Below, one piece after another: positions 17,470 through 27,067 of a DNA stretch of 62,486 nucleotides. Under the pieces are notes generated by a model. It saw nothing but the letters and a program-made list of their open reading frames with translations. It ran no database searches and was not told the origin of the DNA. Within the stretch, counting starts at the first letter, position 1. Each line of letters opens with the position of its first letter. Position numbers and translations under genes: made by a program. This DNA comes from an uncultured Opitutia bacterium (GTDB lineage: Bacteria; Verrucomicrobiota; Verrucomicrobiia; Opitutales; Opitutaceae): assembly GCA_903840415.1 (NCBI GenBank), contig CAIMFY010000075.1:1-62486 (forward strand), read 5' to 3'.

Positions 17470-17981
17470 TGCGCCTTTTCGAATAATGCGGCGTGACTTG
17501 GGATTTGCTTCTGCAACGCGTCGCGAAGATCGCTCGCCATCACGAAAAAGCCGCGCTCGCCCTTAGCGTTGGCACCGTCGTTCTTGTAGGCGAGGACGAG
17601 GAGGCCGATCGTTTCGCCGGTGACATCGCGCAGCGGCATCATCATCACAGACTTCTTCACGGTATCTTTCGTGCGATGCCAGCGCGGATCGATAATCGTG
17701 ATGCCGAGCTTCGTGATCATGATGTCGTCATCGTCGTCCGGGTTGCCGATACGCTCGGGAAACGAGCCCGAGATCATCGTGTAGACATTGGTAAGGCCGG
17801 GCGGCACGGCGTGGAGCGTCACGCTGATCAGTTCTGGATGCGCGGCCATGATCTGGTCGGACAAGGTCTGCGCGTAAATCTTGTAGGCGGGCGGAGTCCA
17901 GTTCTTCTTGGGGGCATCGGCGGCACAAAGCGCGGAAACGCCGAGGGCGAACGCGAGAGCGAGTTTGAGAAATGACTTCAT
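17466..17981 (-). CDS. small secreted Cache/PDC-like protein (copy 1)
   Basis: 171 aa from the ATG at 17981, with the signal peptide 'MKSFLKLALAFALGVSALCAA'. The body reads like a single Cache/PDC-type ligand-binding domain: an N-terminal helix 'YKIYAQTLSDQIMAAHPEL', then beta strands with 'PLRDVTGETIGLLVLAY' near 120-136 and a C-terminal helix 'DLRDALQKQIPSHAALF'. An acidic run (five Asp near residue 80) could bind cations. The domain is free-standing, with no kinase or chemoreceptor attached. Family assignment is by appearance only. Confidence 0.75.
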   Translation of the reverse strand: MKSFLKLALAFALGVSALCAADAPKKNWTPPAYKIYAQTLSDQIMAAHPELISVTLHAVPPGLTNVYTMISGSFPERIGNPDDDDDIMITKLGITIIDPRWHRTKDTVKKSVMMMPLRDVTGETIGLLVLAYKNDGANAKGERGFFVMASDLRDALQKQIPSHAALFEKAQ

Positions 17982-18018
17982 GATTGGTTGAGGAGGTTGG
18001 GGATAAGTTGGAGTTGCG

Positions 18019-18072
18019 ACGGTAGCAGCTGAGACTGAAACGAACATTAAACGGTGCTGAATTTTACTAAAG
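18019..18072 (-). promoter_or_regulatory. 11-bp-phased operator and -10 for the Cache/PstS-like pair
   Basis: On the coding strand CTTTA (18072-18068), TTCAG (18061-18057), TTAAT (18050-18046) and TTCAG (18039-18035) are spaced 11 bp, then TACCGT at 18024-18019. It lies just after the stop of the preceding operon at 18103. Confidence 0.78.
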
Positions 18073-18102
18073 GAAAGCTCGTGGGGCGAACCTCACCATA
18101 GC

Positions 18103-19287
18103 TCAGTTTAGCTTTTTGAGTTGCTCGCGCGAAACCTCCGCGGTGAGCGGAAGATATTTTCCGTCGCGCATGATTTCGGTTTGCCCCTCGCGGCTCACAA
18201 TGAAGCGCAGATACTCGCGGACCTTGGGGTCGATAGACTGGCCGGAATTCTGATCGGTGTAGGCGTAGATCTCGTCGACGAGCGGATATTTCCGACTGCG
18301 GAGATTCTCCATCGTGTAGGCGTAGTAGGGGCCGGCGGTGGTCCAGCCGAGTTCAAGCGCCTTCAGCTCTTTCGGAAAATTGGCCCCGACAGGTGCGGCG
18401 ACGTAGGCGATGCCGTAGCGGTCTTTGATGAGATCGTCGTTGAGCCCGCGTTTCAGCGCGCCGAAGCCCATCGACGCGCCGCCCGTATTTGGGTCGCCGA
18501 CGTAGTTGGCGTAAATGCGGAGCTTCTCATTCCACTTGTCGCTGCCCTGGAGGATGCGGTCGGAAATCTCGGTGGCCTGGTGATAGCGGGCATTGAGACC
18601 GTAGGGGACAATCTCCTTGTTGGCCCACTCGCCGGTGAGGCCGAGCTGGCCCCACGATCGGATATTTTTCTCCGGGCCGCGCGCAAACTCCGGGTGCCAG
18701 TCGGTGCCAATCCAGCCGCCTAGTCGCTCGGCGCCGAACACGCCGTCGAGCTGCTCCATCGTGATCTTTGTCAACGGATTGTCTTTCGCGACGACGATGC
18801 CGAACGACGGCTGCCAGCCGGTGACATTGTAGGAACCGGTCGCAATCGTGATCTCGACAGGATCGTGATTCTTGTAGCGCTGGAAAAGCTGCATCTCCTC
18901 GGTCGTGATTTTTCGGCCCATGCCAAGGTCGGACACGCCGAACACCAGCGACGGCACCGCGGCCCGCGTCGTCAGCATGTGATATTCGATCTTCACGCCC
19001 GGGTGGAATTTCTGAAACGCCTTCTCCCAGTATTCGCCGACGTTGCCATCGACGATGTAGTTGCTGCCCCAGAGCCGAATCGTGCCCGTGACCTTTTCCT
19101 TCGGTTCATAGGCGGGCAAGTCGCTGAGGTCCCATTTGTCGGCGGGATAATAGGCTTTCTTGCCCTTGGTCACTAGGCCGTCGGCACGCGCCTTCTGCAT
19201 CGCGAGGCCAGTGGACGCTTTTTCGGTTTGCGCATGGAGCGCGACGGCGAGTGCGAGCGCCGCGGTGAGGAGGAGTTTGGTTTTCAT
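18103..19287 (-). CDS. PstS-like secreted substrate-binding protein
   Basis: 394 aa from the ATG at 19287 ('MKTKLLLTAALALAVALHAQ', signal peptide); an upstream extension to 19383 overlaps the neighbouring gene and is rejected. It belongs to the long subgroup with an extra N-terminal segment 'ARADGLVTKGKKAYYPADKW' before 'WDLSDLPAY'. The loop 'SWGQLGLTGEWANKEI' lies at 211-226. It is the nearest paralog of 23934-25142 over its whole length, a clear duplicate. It is the last of seven genes in the operon that begins at 26929. Confidence 0.88.
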   Translation of the reverse strand: MKTKLLLTAALALAVALHAQTEKASTGLAMQKARADGLVTKGKKAYYPADKWDLSDLPAYEPKEKVTGTIRLWGSNYIVDGNVGEYWEKAFQKFHPGVKIEYHMLTTRAAVPSLVFGVSDLGMGRKITTEEMQLFQRYKNHDPVEITIATGSYNVTGWQPSFGIVVAKDNPLTKITMEQLDGVFGAERLGGWIGTDWHPEFARGPEKNIRSWGQLGLTGEWANKEIVPYGLNARYHQATEISDRILQGSDKWNEKLRIYANYVGDPNTGGASMGFGALKRGLNDDLIKDRYGIAYVAAPVGANFPKELKALELGWTTAGPYYAYTMENLRSRKYPLVDEIYAYTDQNSGQSIDPKVREYLRFIVSREGQTEIMRDGKYLPLTAEVSREQLKKLN

Positions 19288-19318
19288 GGTGAGTTGGCGA
19301 TGAAGCAATGCGGAGGAC

Positions 19319-20509
19319 TCAGTCGAGTTTCTTGAGTTCGCGCTGCACGAGCGCGGCGGTGAGCGGGAGGTATTTGCCGTCACGGGCGACGGCGGCCTGG
19401 CCCTCGCGACTGAGGACGAAGCGGAGAAATTCCTTCAATTTCGGATCGAGCGGTGTGCCCGGCTTGCGATTCAGATAGAGGAACATGTCGAGCGAGAGTG
19501 GGTAACGGCGGTCGCGCACGGTGCGAATCGTGAGCGGCACCGCCGCGCCGCCGCCGCGCGGGGCGACCGCGAGCGCCTTGGTCGTGGGAGTAAGATTTTG
19601 AATGCCGGTCCAGCCGATCGCGTAGCGGTCGGCGCTGACATCCTTCATCAACTGCTGCGCTGAAATCGCGAGCGTGCCGTCGGGCTTCACGTAGTTCGCA
19701 TACTCGCGGAGATTTTCGTTCCACTTGTCGCCACCCTGGAAGACTTCGCGCTCGAACTGATCGCAGTTGTTGTAGCGGAGGTTCAGGCCGTAAACGTGGA
19801 TCGGCTTGTCGGCCCAATCGCCGGTGAGGCCGAGCTGACCCCAGGTGCGGAGATTTTTTTCGGGGCCGCGCGCCGCCTCGGGGTGCCACGTCGTGCCGTC
19901 CCAACCGCCGTCGCGCGCGGTGCCGTAGATGCCGTCGAGCTGCTCGACGGTGAGCTGCGCGAGCGGATTGTCCTTGTGGACGACGATGCAGAACGCCGCC
20001 ATCCAGCCGTTCACATCGTAGGCGCCTGTCGCCATCGTAACGCCGAACGGGGTGTAGTTATACATCCGCTCGAACGATTCCACCTCGGCAAACGTGATGT
20101 GCCGGTTCGCCGAGATATCAGCGAGCCCGGACACCAAACCCGCCGTCGCGATCAGCGCGCTCTTGAGATTCGTGAGATCGAATTTCGCGTCCGGATGGAA
20201 GCGGCGAAACTCCTTTTCCCAATCCTGGCCGAGGCCGGAATCGAGCAGATAATTATTGCCCCAAAAACGGATCGGGCCGCTGACCGTTTGTTGCGGCACA
20301 TAGGCCGGCAAATCGCTGAGATCCCACATCGTCGCGTCGTAATAGGTTTTTCGCTGGTGGAGTTCGAGCGTCTTGGCGCGGGCCTTCTGGACTTCGAGCC
20401 CGTCGCGATCCGTCGCGGTTTGCGCGAAGGCGGGCGGGGTCGCGAATGTCGCGGCGGCAGCGAACACCAGGACGAACGCAGGGCGGAATCTTTTTGATGA
20501 GGTGATCAT
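19319..20509 (-). CDS. PstS-like secreted substrate-binding protein
   Basis: 396 aa, long subgroup ('RAKTLELHQRKTYYDATMW'). The signal peptide ends near 'PPAFAQ' (30). After 'TWGQLGLTGDWADKPIHVYG' the anion-loop position reads 'LNLRYNNCDQF' and lacks the SGT-type motif of PstS. The start overlaps the stop of the preceding gene by 4 bp (ATGA), implying translational coupling. The C-terminus is 'REGQAAVARDGKYLPL'. Confidence 0.87.
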   Translation of the reverse strand: MITSSKRFRPAFVLVFAAAATFATPPAFAQTATDRDGLEVQKARAKTLELHQRKTYYDATMWDLSDLPAYVPQQTVSGPIRFWGNNYLLDSGLGQDWEKEFRRFHPDAKFDLTNLKSALIATAGLVSGLADISANRHITFAEVESFERMYNYTPFGVTMATGAYDVNGWMAAFCIVVHKDNPLAQLTVEQLDGIYGTARDGGWDGTTWHPEAARGPEKNLRTWGQLGLTGDWADKPIHVYGLNLRYNNCDQFEREVFQGGDKWNENLREYANYVKPDGTLAISAQQLMKDVSADRYAIGWTGIQNLTPTTKALAVAPRGGGAAVPLTIRTVRDRRYPLSLDMFLYLNRKPGTPLDPKLKEFLRFVLSREGQAAVARDGKYLPLTAALVQRELKKLD

Positions 20510-21684
20510 TCGATTTTGCGAAGCTGCTCGCGGACGGTGGCGGCCGGGAGCGGGAGGATTTTTCCATCGTGCACGACGGCTTCCTGCCCTTCACGGCTCA
20601 GCACGTAGCGGATAAACTCCCGCACTTTCGGGTCCACCGGCTTGCCCGGCTCGCGATTGATGTAGAAATAATTTGTGCTGTGAAAATAGTAGCTGCGATC
20701 CTGCACCGTCTCGATCGTGGGCGCAATGTAGGGTCCGCCATCGGCCGTCGCGATGGCCACGGCCTTGGTCTGCGGCGTCAAAAAGCCGAGGTCGCTCCAG
20801 CCGATCGCATAGGGATCATTGGCGATGTCCTTGACCAGTTCCTCCGCGCCGATGGCGAGCTTGCCGTCGGCCCGCACGTATTGCGGATACTGCCGCAGTT
20901 TCTCGTTCCATTTGTCGCTGCCCTTGATCACCAGCCGGCAGAAGGTGTTGGAGGGATCGTATTGGAGCGGCATGCTGTAGACGTGGATGGGCTTGTCGGC
21001 CCACTCGCCAGTGAGCCCGAGCTGGCCCCAGGTGCGGATGTTCTCCTCGGGCCCGCGCGCAAACTCCGGGTGCCACGTCGTGCCGACCCAGCCGCCGTTG
21101 CGCTCAGCACCGAAGATGCCGTCGAGCTGTTTCACGGTGAGCCGCGCGATCGGGTTGTCCTTCTGGAGCACGATCACCCACGCGGGGTTCCACCCGAGCA
21201 CGTCGAACGCGCCGTTCAGCGCGTCGATTTGCAGTGGGTCGTAGCCGAAAGTCCGCTGAAACCCGAGCAGCTCCATGAAATTGAGATGCCGGCCGATGCC
21301 GATGTCGGCCACGCCGGTCATGAGCGAGGGCAGAGCGATCGCGGATGTCGTCAGTTGGATGTCGAGCGTGATGCCCGGCTGAAAGCGGTGGAAATCTTCG
21401 GTGAAGAATTTCAAGAGCTGGCCGCGCTTGAGGACATCGTTGCCCCGGAGGCGCAGGACTCCGGAGACTTGTTGTTCCGGCACGTAGGCTGGAAGTGCGC
21501 TCAGGTCCCACGCGCGCGTGTAAAATCTTTTTTCGGTGATCCCTTCCCCGTGGGCGGTGCGAGCGCGCTGGACGGCCAAGGCATCGCGGTTGATTTCCGA
21601 CGCGGGCGTCTGGGCGCAAAGTCCCCCACCCGCCAGCGCAGCGGCTGCGGACAGTGCCACGAAATATTGCGACGGCAACCTCAT
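20506..21684 (-). CDS. PstS-like secreted substrate-binding protein
   Basis: 392 aa with the signal peptide 'MRLPSQYFVALSAAAALAGG...CAQ'. It belongs to the long subgroup, with an atypical 'RTAHGEGITEKRFYTRAW' N-terminal segment. The post-loop sequence 'YSMPLQYDPSNTFCRLV' differs from its neighbours and contains a Cys in the predicted cleft region. It is coupled by 4-bp overlaps on both sides. Confidence 0.87.
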   Translation of the reverse strand: MRLPSQYFVALSAAAALAGGGLCAQTPASEINRDALAVQRARTAHGEGITEKRFYTRAWDLSALPAYVPEQQVSGVLRLRGNDVLKRGQLLKFFTEDFHRFQPGITLDIQLTTSAIALPSLMTGVADIGIGRHLNFMELLGFQRTFGYDPLQIDALNGAFDVLGWNPAWVIVLQKDNPIARLTVKQLDGIFGAERNGGWVGTTWHPEFARGPEENIRTWGQLGLTGEWADKPIHVYSMPLQYDPSNTFCRLVIKGSDKWNEKLRQYPQYVRADGKLAIGAEELVKDIANDPYAIGWSDLGFLTPQTKAVAIATADGGPYIAPTIETVQDRSYYFHSTNYFYINREPGKPVDPKVREFIRYVLSREGQEAVVHDGKILPLPAATVREQLRKIE

Positions 21685-22748
21685 GGCAGCTTGGCCAACT
21701 CCACCCGCGCCACCTCGGCGGTCAGCGGCAGAAAATCGCCCTCGGCGAGCACCTGCTGCTGGCCCTCGCGACTGAGCACATAGCGCAGAAATTCGATCAC
21801 CTTCGGGTCGGCGGGGATCGCGGGGCCGGCGTTGACGTAGAAACGCACCGGTCGCGCCAGCGGATAGGCGCGGCGCGCGACGTTTTCCTTTGTGGCCTCG
21901 ACGAACGGCCCGCCGTCGTCGGCCGCGAGCGCGACGAGCTTCGCGTTCGGATTCCGATAGCCCGCCCCCGCCAGCCCGATCGCGAAGCGATCCGCTCCGA
22001 CGGCATCGACGACTTTTTGGTAGGCATCGACGTGCCGGGCGATCTGGGGCGTCACCTTTTCATCGCCGCGGGAAGGGGTTTCATCCTCATCGTTTTCGCA
22101 CTGCCGCAGCGCCTCGTTCCAGAGCACGCTGCCTTTCATTACCGTTTGGGAGAAGAAATACGCCGGCGCCTCGTAGGCGAGACCGCTGTAAGGATGGATC
22201 GGCTGGGCGCTCCACTCTCCCGCCGCGTCGAGCTGATCCCAAGTGCGGATGTTCGCCTTGGCGCCCCGCCGATGTTCGGCTCCCCATATCGCGTCCAGTT
22301 GGGTGAAGGTCAAGCGCGAGACCGGATTGTCCCGATGCACAAAAATTCCGAGCGCCATGATCTTATCCTGATTGCCGTAGCTCCCCGTCAGCACCGTGAT
22401 CGGAGTCAGTTTTTGCCGGGTGATTTTTTCGTAGGCGGCGACCTCCGGCGGCGTAATCTCCCGGGCCAGCACGCCGAGATCGGCGCGCTCGGTGTAGAGG
22501 CCGGCGATGGCGGAGGCACTGGACACCAGCTTGTCCTCGAAGCGGACGCCGGGATGATATTTCTGAAACCCCTCTTCCCACAGCTTCATCATGGGACGCA
22601 GGAAGCCATGACCCCAACTGCGGATCGTGCCGTTCACTCGCTGCGCCGGCCGGTAAAGCGGCAACGCGCTGAGATCCTGTGCGCGGGCCACGCCACTGAG
22701 CAGTAGCAGCGCCATCGCAAGTCGGGAGATGATTTTGATCGGCGTCAT
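21681..22748 (-). CDS. PstS-like secreted substrate-binding protein
   Basis: 355 aa from the ATG at 22748; a TTG at 22766 would only add an improbable leader. It belongs to the shorter subgroup without the 'KARAD' segment. The central loop is altered to 'TWDQLDAAGEWSAQPIH', and a charged insertion rich in Asp/Glu follows it ('ENDEDETPSRGDEK'), not seen in neighbours. The 'RTWDQL' loop and 'GAEHRRGAK' segment place it near 29237-30319 and 38324-39400. Confidence 0.86.
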   Translation of the reverse strand: MTPIKIISRLAMALLLLSGVARAQDLSALPLYRPAQRVNGTIRSWGHGFLRPMMKLWEEGFQKYHPGVRFEDKLVSSASAIAGLYTERADLGVLAREITPPEVAAYEKITRQKLTPITVLTGSYGNQDKIMALGIFVHRDNPVSRLTFTQLDAIWGAEHRRGAKANIRTWDQLDAAGEWSAQPIHPYSGLAYEAPAYFFSQTVMKGSVLWNEALRQCENDEDETPSRGDEKVTPQIARHVDAYQKVVDAVGADRFAIGLAGAGYRNPNAKLVALAADDGGPFVEATKENVARRAYPLARPVRFYVNAGPAIPADPKVIEFLRYVLSREGQQQVLAEGDFLPLTAEVARVELAKLP

Positions 22749-22776
22749 GGTTTTTTCTGGCGCCAAACACGATCGC

Positions 22777-23937
22777 TTAGTCGAGCTTTTTGAGCTGCTC
22801 GCGCACCACGGCGGCGGGGAGCGGAATGTATTTTGCGTCCTGCTGGACGGCGTCCTGGCCTTCGCGGCTCAGAATGTAGCGGAGAAACTCGCGCACCTTC
22901 GGATCGATCGGCTGGCCGGCGTCGCGGCGGAAATAATAATAAACTTCGTCGAAGAGCGGGTAGGCGCGGCTATGCAGAGTTTCCAAATTGAGCTCGACGT
23001 AGTTTTTCGTGCCGCGCGGTGCGACGGCGACGCGCTTGGTTTGCGGCGTGGCGAAACCATAGCCCGAATAGCCGATGCCATAGCGATCGTTCGCGACGGC
23101 GTCGGCGGTCTGCTTGCCCTCGAGCTCGGTCGTGCCGTCGGCGTTTTTGTAGTTGGTGAACTCGACGAGATTTTCGTTCCACTTCGCCCCGCCCTGGAAC
23201 ACGAGCCGCTCGAACGTGCGCGGGATGTGGTATTGGAGGTTGAAGCCGTAAACGTGGATCGGCTTGTCGGCCCATTCGCCGGTAAGGCCGAGTTGGCCCC
23301 ACGTGCGGATGTTTTTGTCGGTGCCGCGGGCGACCGAGGTGTCCCACGAAATATCGACGAAGGCGCCCGCTCGTGGCGCGCCGAAAATGCCGTCGAGCTG
23401 CTCGATGGTGAGCTTCGCGAGCGGGTTGTCCTTGTTGACGTAGATCGCGATCGCGTAGTTCCAGCCGGGGACGTTGAGGCTGCCGGTGACCGCCGAAATT
23501 TCGACGGGGTGCGACTCGTGGTAGCGTTGAAATAACAGCAGATCGTCCGAAGTGATGTGCCGGCTCGGTCCGAGGTCGGAGAGCCCGAGCGTCAGCGCCG
23601 GAATCGCAACGAGCGTGGTCTTGAGCTCGTCTTGAAAAGTCACGCCGGGATGGAATTTTCTGAAGCCATCCTCCCACGCTTTGCCGAGTGGACTATCCTT
23701 GAAATAATTCGAACCCCACTGGCGAATCACGCCGGTGACCTGCTGGTCGGGCTTGTAGGCGGGCAGTTCGGCGAGATCCCAGCGGGTGTCGTAGTAAGTG
23801 ATCGCGCCGCGCTTCTTGAGTTTGTCGTCGCGGCCTTTCTGGACCTCGATGGCGTCGCGAATTTGGGCGGACGCGGCGACGGTGAGCGCGGCGAAGAGGA
23901 GGAAACTGCGCAACGGGGTATTCATCGGGCGATTCAC
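22777..23937 (-). CDS. PstS-like secreted substrate-binding protein
   Basis: 386 aa from a GTG overlapping the upstream stop (GTGA); an ATG at 23925 gives a cleaner signal peptide ('MNTPLRSFLLFAALTVAASAQ'). It belongs to the long subgroup ('KGRDDKLKKRGAITYYDTRW'). The loop is 'TWGQLGLTGEWADKPIHVYG', followed by 'FNLQYHIPRTFERLVFQ'. It is the third gene of the seven-gene operon. Confidence 0.87.
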   Translation of the reverse strand: MNRPMNTPLRSFLLFAALTVAASAQIRDAIEVQKGRDDKLKKRGAITYYDTRWDLAELPAYKPDQQVTGVIRQWGSNYFKDSPLGKAWEDGFRKFHPGVTFQDELKTTLVAIPALTLGLSDLGPSRHITSDDLLLFQRYHESHPVEISAVTGSLNVPGWNYAIAIYVNKDNPLAKLTIEQLDGIFGAPRAGAFVDISWDTSVARGTDKNIRTWGQLGLTGEWADKPIHVYGFNLQYHIPRTFERLVFQGGAKWNENLVEFTNYKNADGTTELEGKQTADAVANDRYGIGYSGYGFATPQTKRVAVAPRGTKNYVELNLETLHSRAYPLFDEVYYYFRRDAGQPIDPKVREFLRYILSREGQDAVQQDAKYIPLPAAVVREQLKKLD

Positions 23938-25142
23938 TGGAGCTTTTTGACCTGCTCGCGCGCGGCCTCGGCGGTGAGCGGGAGATATTTGCCGTCGCGC
24001 ATCACAGCTTCCTGTCCCTCGCGACTTACGATGAAGCGCAGGTATTCCCGGACCTTCGGGTCCGCCACCCGCGCATGATCCGCATCGGCATAGGCGTAAA
24101 TCTGATCGAAGAGCGGATACCGCCGGGAGCGGAGATTCTCGATGGAGTAGCCGTAATAGGGCCCGGCCGAAGTTTCGGCGAGCTCCAGCAGTTTCAACTC
24201 GGGGGGAAGATTCGGCCCGACGGGTGATCCGACATAGGCGATGCCGAAACGATCTTTCACCAAATCCTCGTTCAGTCCGCGCTTGAGGCGACCAAAGCCC
24301 ATGGTGTTGCCCGAGCCGCCGGCGTCGGCTGCGGCGTAGTTGGCGTAGATGCGGAGCCGCTCATTCCACTTGTCGCTCCCGCCAAGGATGCGATCGGAAA
24401 TCCACGAGGCCTGGCTGTAGCGCTGGTTCAAACCGTAGGGCGTAATCGCTTTGTCATCCCATTCCCCGGCCAGGCCGAGTTGGCCCCAGGTGCGGATGTT
24501 TTTCTCCGGGCCGCGCGCGAACTCCGGATGCCAGTCGGTGCCGATCCAGCCGCCGAGTCGCTCGGCGCCGAAAATTCCGTCGAGCTGGGTAAGCGTGATT
24601 TTCGTGAGCGGGTTGTCTTTCGAGACGACAATGCCGAAGCCCGGATTCCAGCCGGTGACGTTGTAGGATCCGGTGGCGACGACGATTTCTACGGGGTCGG
24701 AATTCTTGTAGCGCTGATAAAGCTGCAGTTCCTCGAATTTGATTTTCCGTCCGATGCCGAGGTCGGCGACGCCAAACACCAGAGACGGCACGGCGGCGCG
24801 GGTCGTGAGCATGTTGTATTCAAAGGTGATGCCGGGATGAAATTTCTGAAACGCCTTCTCCCAGTATTCGCCAAGACTCCCATCGACTATGTAGTTGCTG
24901 CCCCACAGCCGAATGACGCCCGAGATTTTTTCCTTCGGCGCGTAGGCGGGCAGATCGCTGAGATCCCACTTGTCCGCGGGATAGTAGGCCTTTTTGCCCT
25001 TGGTCACGAGCCCCTCGGCGCGCGCCTGCTGCATGGCGAGGCCGGTGGAGGATTTGCCGGCGGGCGGCTGCGCTTGAGCGTGCAGCGAGGCGGCGCCGGC
25101 GATCGCGAGGACGCAAAATGAAAACGAGAGGGCGGATTTCAC
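23934..25142 (-). CDS. PstS-like secreted substrate-binding protein
   Basis: 402 aa from a GTG. The signal peptide ends near 'GAASLHAQA' (25). It is the close duplicate of 18103-19287, sharing 'STGLAMQ.ARA.GLVTKGKK' and 'RLWGSNYIVDG'. The loop reads 'TWGQLGLAGEWDDKAI'. It is the second gene of the operon, 47 bp after the fused gene at 25190-26929. Confidence 0.87.
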   Translation of the reverse strand: MKSALSFSFCVLAIAGAASLHAQAQPPAGKSSTGLAMQQARAEGLVTKGKKAYYPADKWDLSDLPAYAPKEKISGVIRLWGSNYIVDGSLGEYWEKAFQKFHPGITFEYNMLTTRAAVPSLVFGVADLGIGRKIKFEELQLYQRYKNSDPVEIVVATGSYNVTGWNPGFGIVVSKDNPLTKITLTQLDGIFGAERLGGWIGTDWHPEFARGPEKNIRTWGQLGLAGEWDDKAITPYGLNQRYSQASWISDRILGGSDKWNERLRIYANYAAADAGGSGNTMGFGRLKRGLNEDLVKDRFGIAYVGSPVGPNLPPELKLLELAETSAGPYYGYSIENLRSRRYPLFDQIYAYADADHARVADPKVREYLRFIVSREGQEAVMRDGKYLPLTAEAAREQVKKLQ

Positions 25143-25189
25143 AATGCGGAGGCGAGCGAAGGGCGGGTCACAGACCCGCCCAACTTTGC

Positions 25190-26929
25190 TCAGTCGAGTT
25201 TCTTAAGCTGTTCTTTCAGATAGGCGGCCTTGAGCGGATAATAGTAGCCGACCTTCGCGATGATCTCCTGGCCTTCGCGGCTGAGGACAAAGCGCATGAA
25301 TTCGCGCGCTCGCGGATCGAGTTTTCCGCCCGGCGGTTTGTTCACGTAGAAATACGCGTCGCGAATCAGCGGGTAGGTGCGGTTGGCGACGTTGTCGGGC
25401 GTAAACGCCACCGCGGCACCGCCGCCCCGCGGCGAGACGGCGAGCACCTTCAAATTCGGATAATCCTTTACGTGCATCAGCGCAGCGATGCCGATGGCAA
25501 ACTTGTCTTTCGAGAGCGCCTCCAGCGGACGCACGCTGTCCACCTTCGCCCCGTCGGCATCGGAGGTGACCTGCTTGGTCTCGACGTATTCCATGAAGTT
25601 GCCGTTCCACTTGTCCGACCAGTGAAACAGGGAGCGTTGGACGGAAATCTCAAAGCCGGGGGCGATGTAGCCAAATGTCTGGATCTCCTTGTCAGCAAAT
25701 TCACCGGTGAGTCCGAGCTGGCCCCACTTGCGGATGTTGGTGTCGGCACTGCGGGCGTATTTGGCCGTGTAGAGAAAGTTCTCGTTGTTCACGAGTTCCC
25801 AGCCGCCACTGCGCTCGCTGCCGAACGCGCGCTCGAGCTGGTCCATCGAGATTTCGTTCAGCGGATTGTCCTTGTTGACGACGATGGCCCACGCGAAGAG
25901 CGAACCGCGCTTCTCGTAGCCACCGGTGGCCACGGAAATCTCCGTCGGCATGTAGCCGTAGGCGTTGTAGAACGGCATTTGATCGGTGATCTTCGCGTCG
26001 TCGCCCATCGGGGCCACGTCCGAGATGCCGCAGTAGAGCCCGGCGATGCCACCCTCGCTGCTGGGGATGTGGCTGACGACCACACGGGCGTCGGGATGGA
26101 ATTTGGCGAAGCCGTCGGCGAGGTACTGGACGGCGTTCTTGAGCTCGCTGCCGACGACGCGCACGCCGCCGACGATGATCGTCTCCGGCTTGTAGGGCGG
26201 CAGGTCGCTCAGGTCCGGCGGCGGCAATTCGGTGTAGCTGCCATAGGTGCCGAAACCATCGGTGCGTAGCGTGTCCTTGATCTTGTCGAACGCCGCGTAG
26301 GTCGGAACCGATGCGGTAAGTTTTGCGCGGATGCCGGTTTTCATTGTGCCGATCGCGGCAAAAGCGACGGAGTCTCGATATTCGAGCACAGAGAGCGCAT
26401 TGACTTGGCCCGTCTCGCCGCGCTCGTGATACATCGTGTAGCGGACGAGATGCTTCGTCGCGCGCATCGCCTCGTAGAGCGGCTTGATATAGCCCTGCAC
26501 AAACTCGTTGTAGCGATCGCGGGCCACGAGCGGCGTGTAGGTGTTGACGACGAAGATCGAGTGATTCGAGTCACGCGGCGAAAGCTCGTTATGCACGAGC
26601 GCGTCGGCGCGGCGCACGATCAAGCCGGCGGGCAACGCCGGCGCGGATTCCTTTTGCCAAATCTCGGCCGAGTTCTCGCTCGGAAACTCGAGGACCGCGA
26701 ACGTCTCGAACTGCGCCTTGTGGTCGGAGCCCGGATTTTCCGCCCGGCCTTGGGTGAGGAGCAGCGCGTTGGCGACTTGGCCCGACTGGCGCCACTGCGC
26801 GAGCAGCGAAGCGACCTCGGCGGGCATCGGTTGACCGGCGGGGACTCGGATAACGACGTTAGCCGGGACGGCCCAGACCGCGGTGGCGAAGATCAACGAA
26901 ACGAGGGTAATAAGTAACTTGGTTTTCAT
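25190..26929 (-). CDS. fusion: unrecognised N-terminal domain plus PstS-like binding domain
   Basis: 579 aa, about 190 residues longer than its paralogs. The signal peptide is 'MKTKLLITLVSLIFATAVWA'. Residues about 22-215 form an extra region with two alpha/beta repeats ('VVIRVPAGQPMP' and 'VNTYTPLVARDRYNEFVQGY') that look like tandem ferredoxin-like or Dabb/EthD-type folds, though I cannot confirm a family. From about 235 ('PDLSDLPPYKPE') the PstS-like domain follows, with the loop 'KWGQLGLTGEFADKEI' and 'REGQEIIAKVGYYYPL'. It is first in the seven-gene operon, directly after an operator. Confidence 0.85.
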   Translation of the reverse strand: MKTKLLITLVSLIFATAVWAVPANVVIRVPAGQPMPAEVASLLAQWRQSGQVANALLLTQGRAENPGSDHKAQFETFAVLEFPSENSAEIWQKESAPALPAGLIVRRADALVHNELSPRDSNHSIFVVNTYTPLVARDRYNEFVQGYIKPLYEAMRATKHLVRYTMYHERGETGQVNALSVLEYRDSVAFAAIGTMKTGIRAKLTASVPTYAAFDKIKDTLRTDGFGTYGSYTELPPPDLSDLPPYKPETIIVGGVRVVGSELKNAVQYLADGFAKFHPDARVVVSHIPSSEGGIAGLYCGISDVAPMGDDAKITDQMPFYNAYGYMPTEISVATGGYEKRGSLFAWAIVVNKDNPLNEISMDQLERAFGSERSGGWELVNNENFLYTAKYARSADTNIRKWGQLGLTGEFADKEIQTFGYIAPGFEISVQRSLFHWSDKWNGNFMEYVETKQVTSDADGAKVDSVRPLEALSKDKFAIGIAALMHVKDYPNLKVLAVSPRGGGAAVAFTPDNVANRTYPLIRDAYFYVNKPPGGKLDPRAREFMRFVLSREGQEIIAKVGYYYPLKAAYLKEQLKKLD

Positions 26930-26973
26930 GAAGGGGTGAGAGGCAAAACGAAAATACTGCGATGCCAGATTAG

Positions 26974-27027
26974 ATTAAACGACCGTGAGCTTAACGAAAC
27001 ATGAAGCCGCTCTGAATTAATTTTCAG
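26974..27027 (-). promoter_or_regulatory. 11-bp-phased operator and -10 for the seven-gene operon
   Basis: On the coding strand CTGAA (27027-27023), TTCAG (27016-27012), TTCAT (27005-27001) and TTAAG (26994-26990) are spaced 11 bp, then TTTAAT at 26979-26974, the copy closest to a consensus -10. Confidence 0.8.
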
Positions 27028-27067
27028 GCGGCGCGGACATTTCGATCAGACGCCTGAGAATCCGGCG

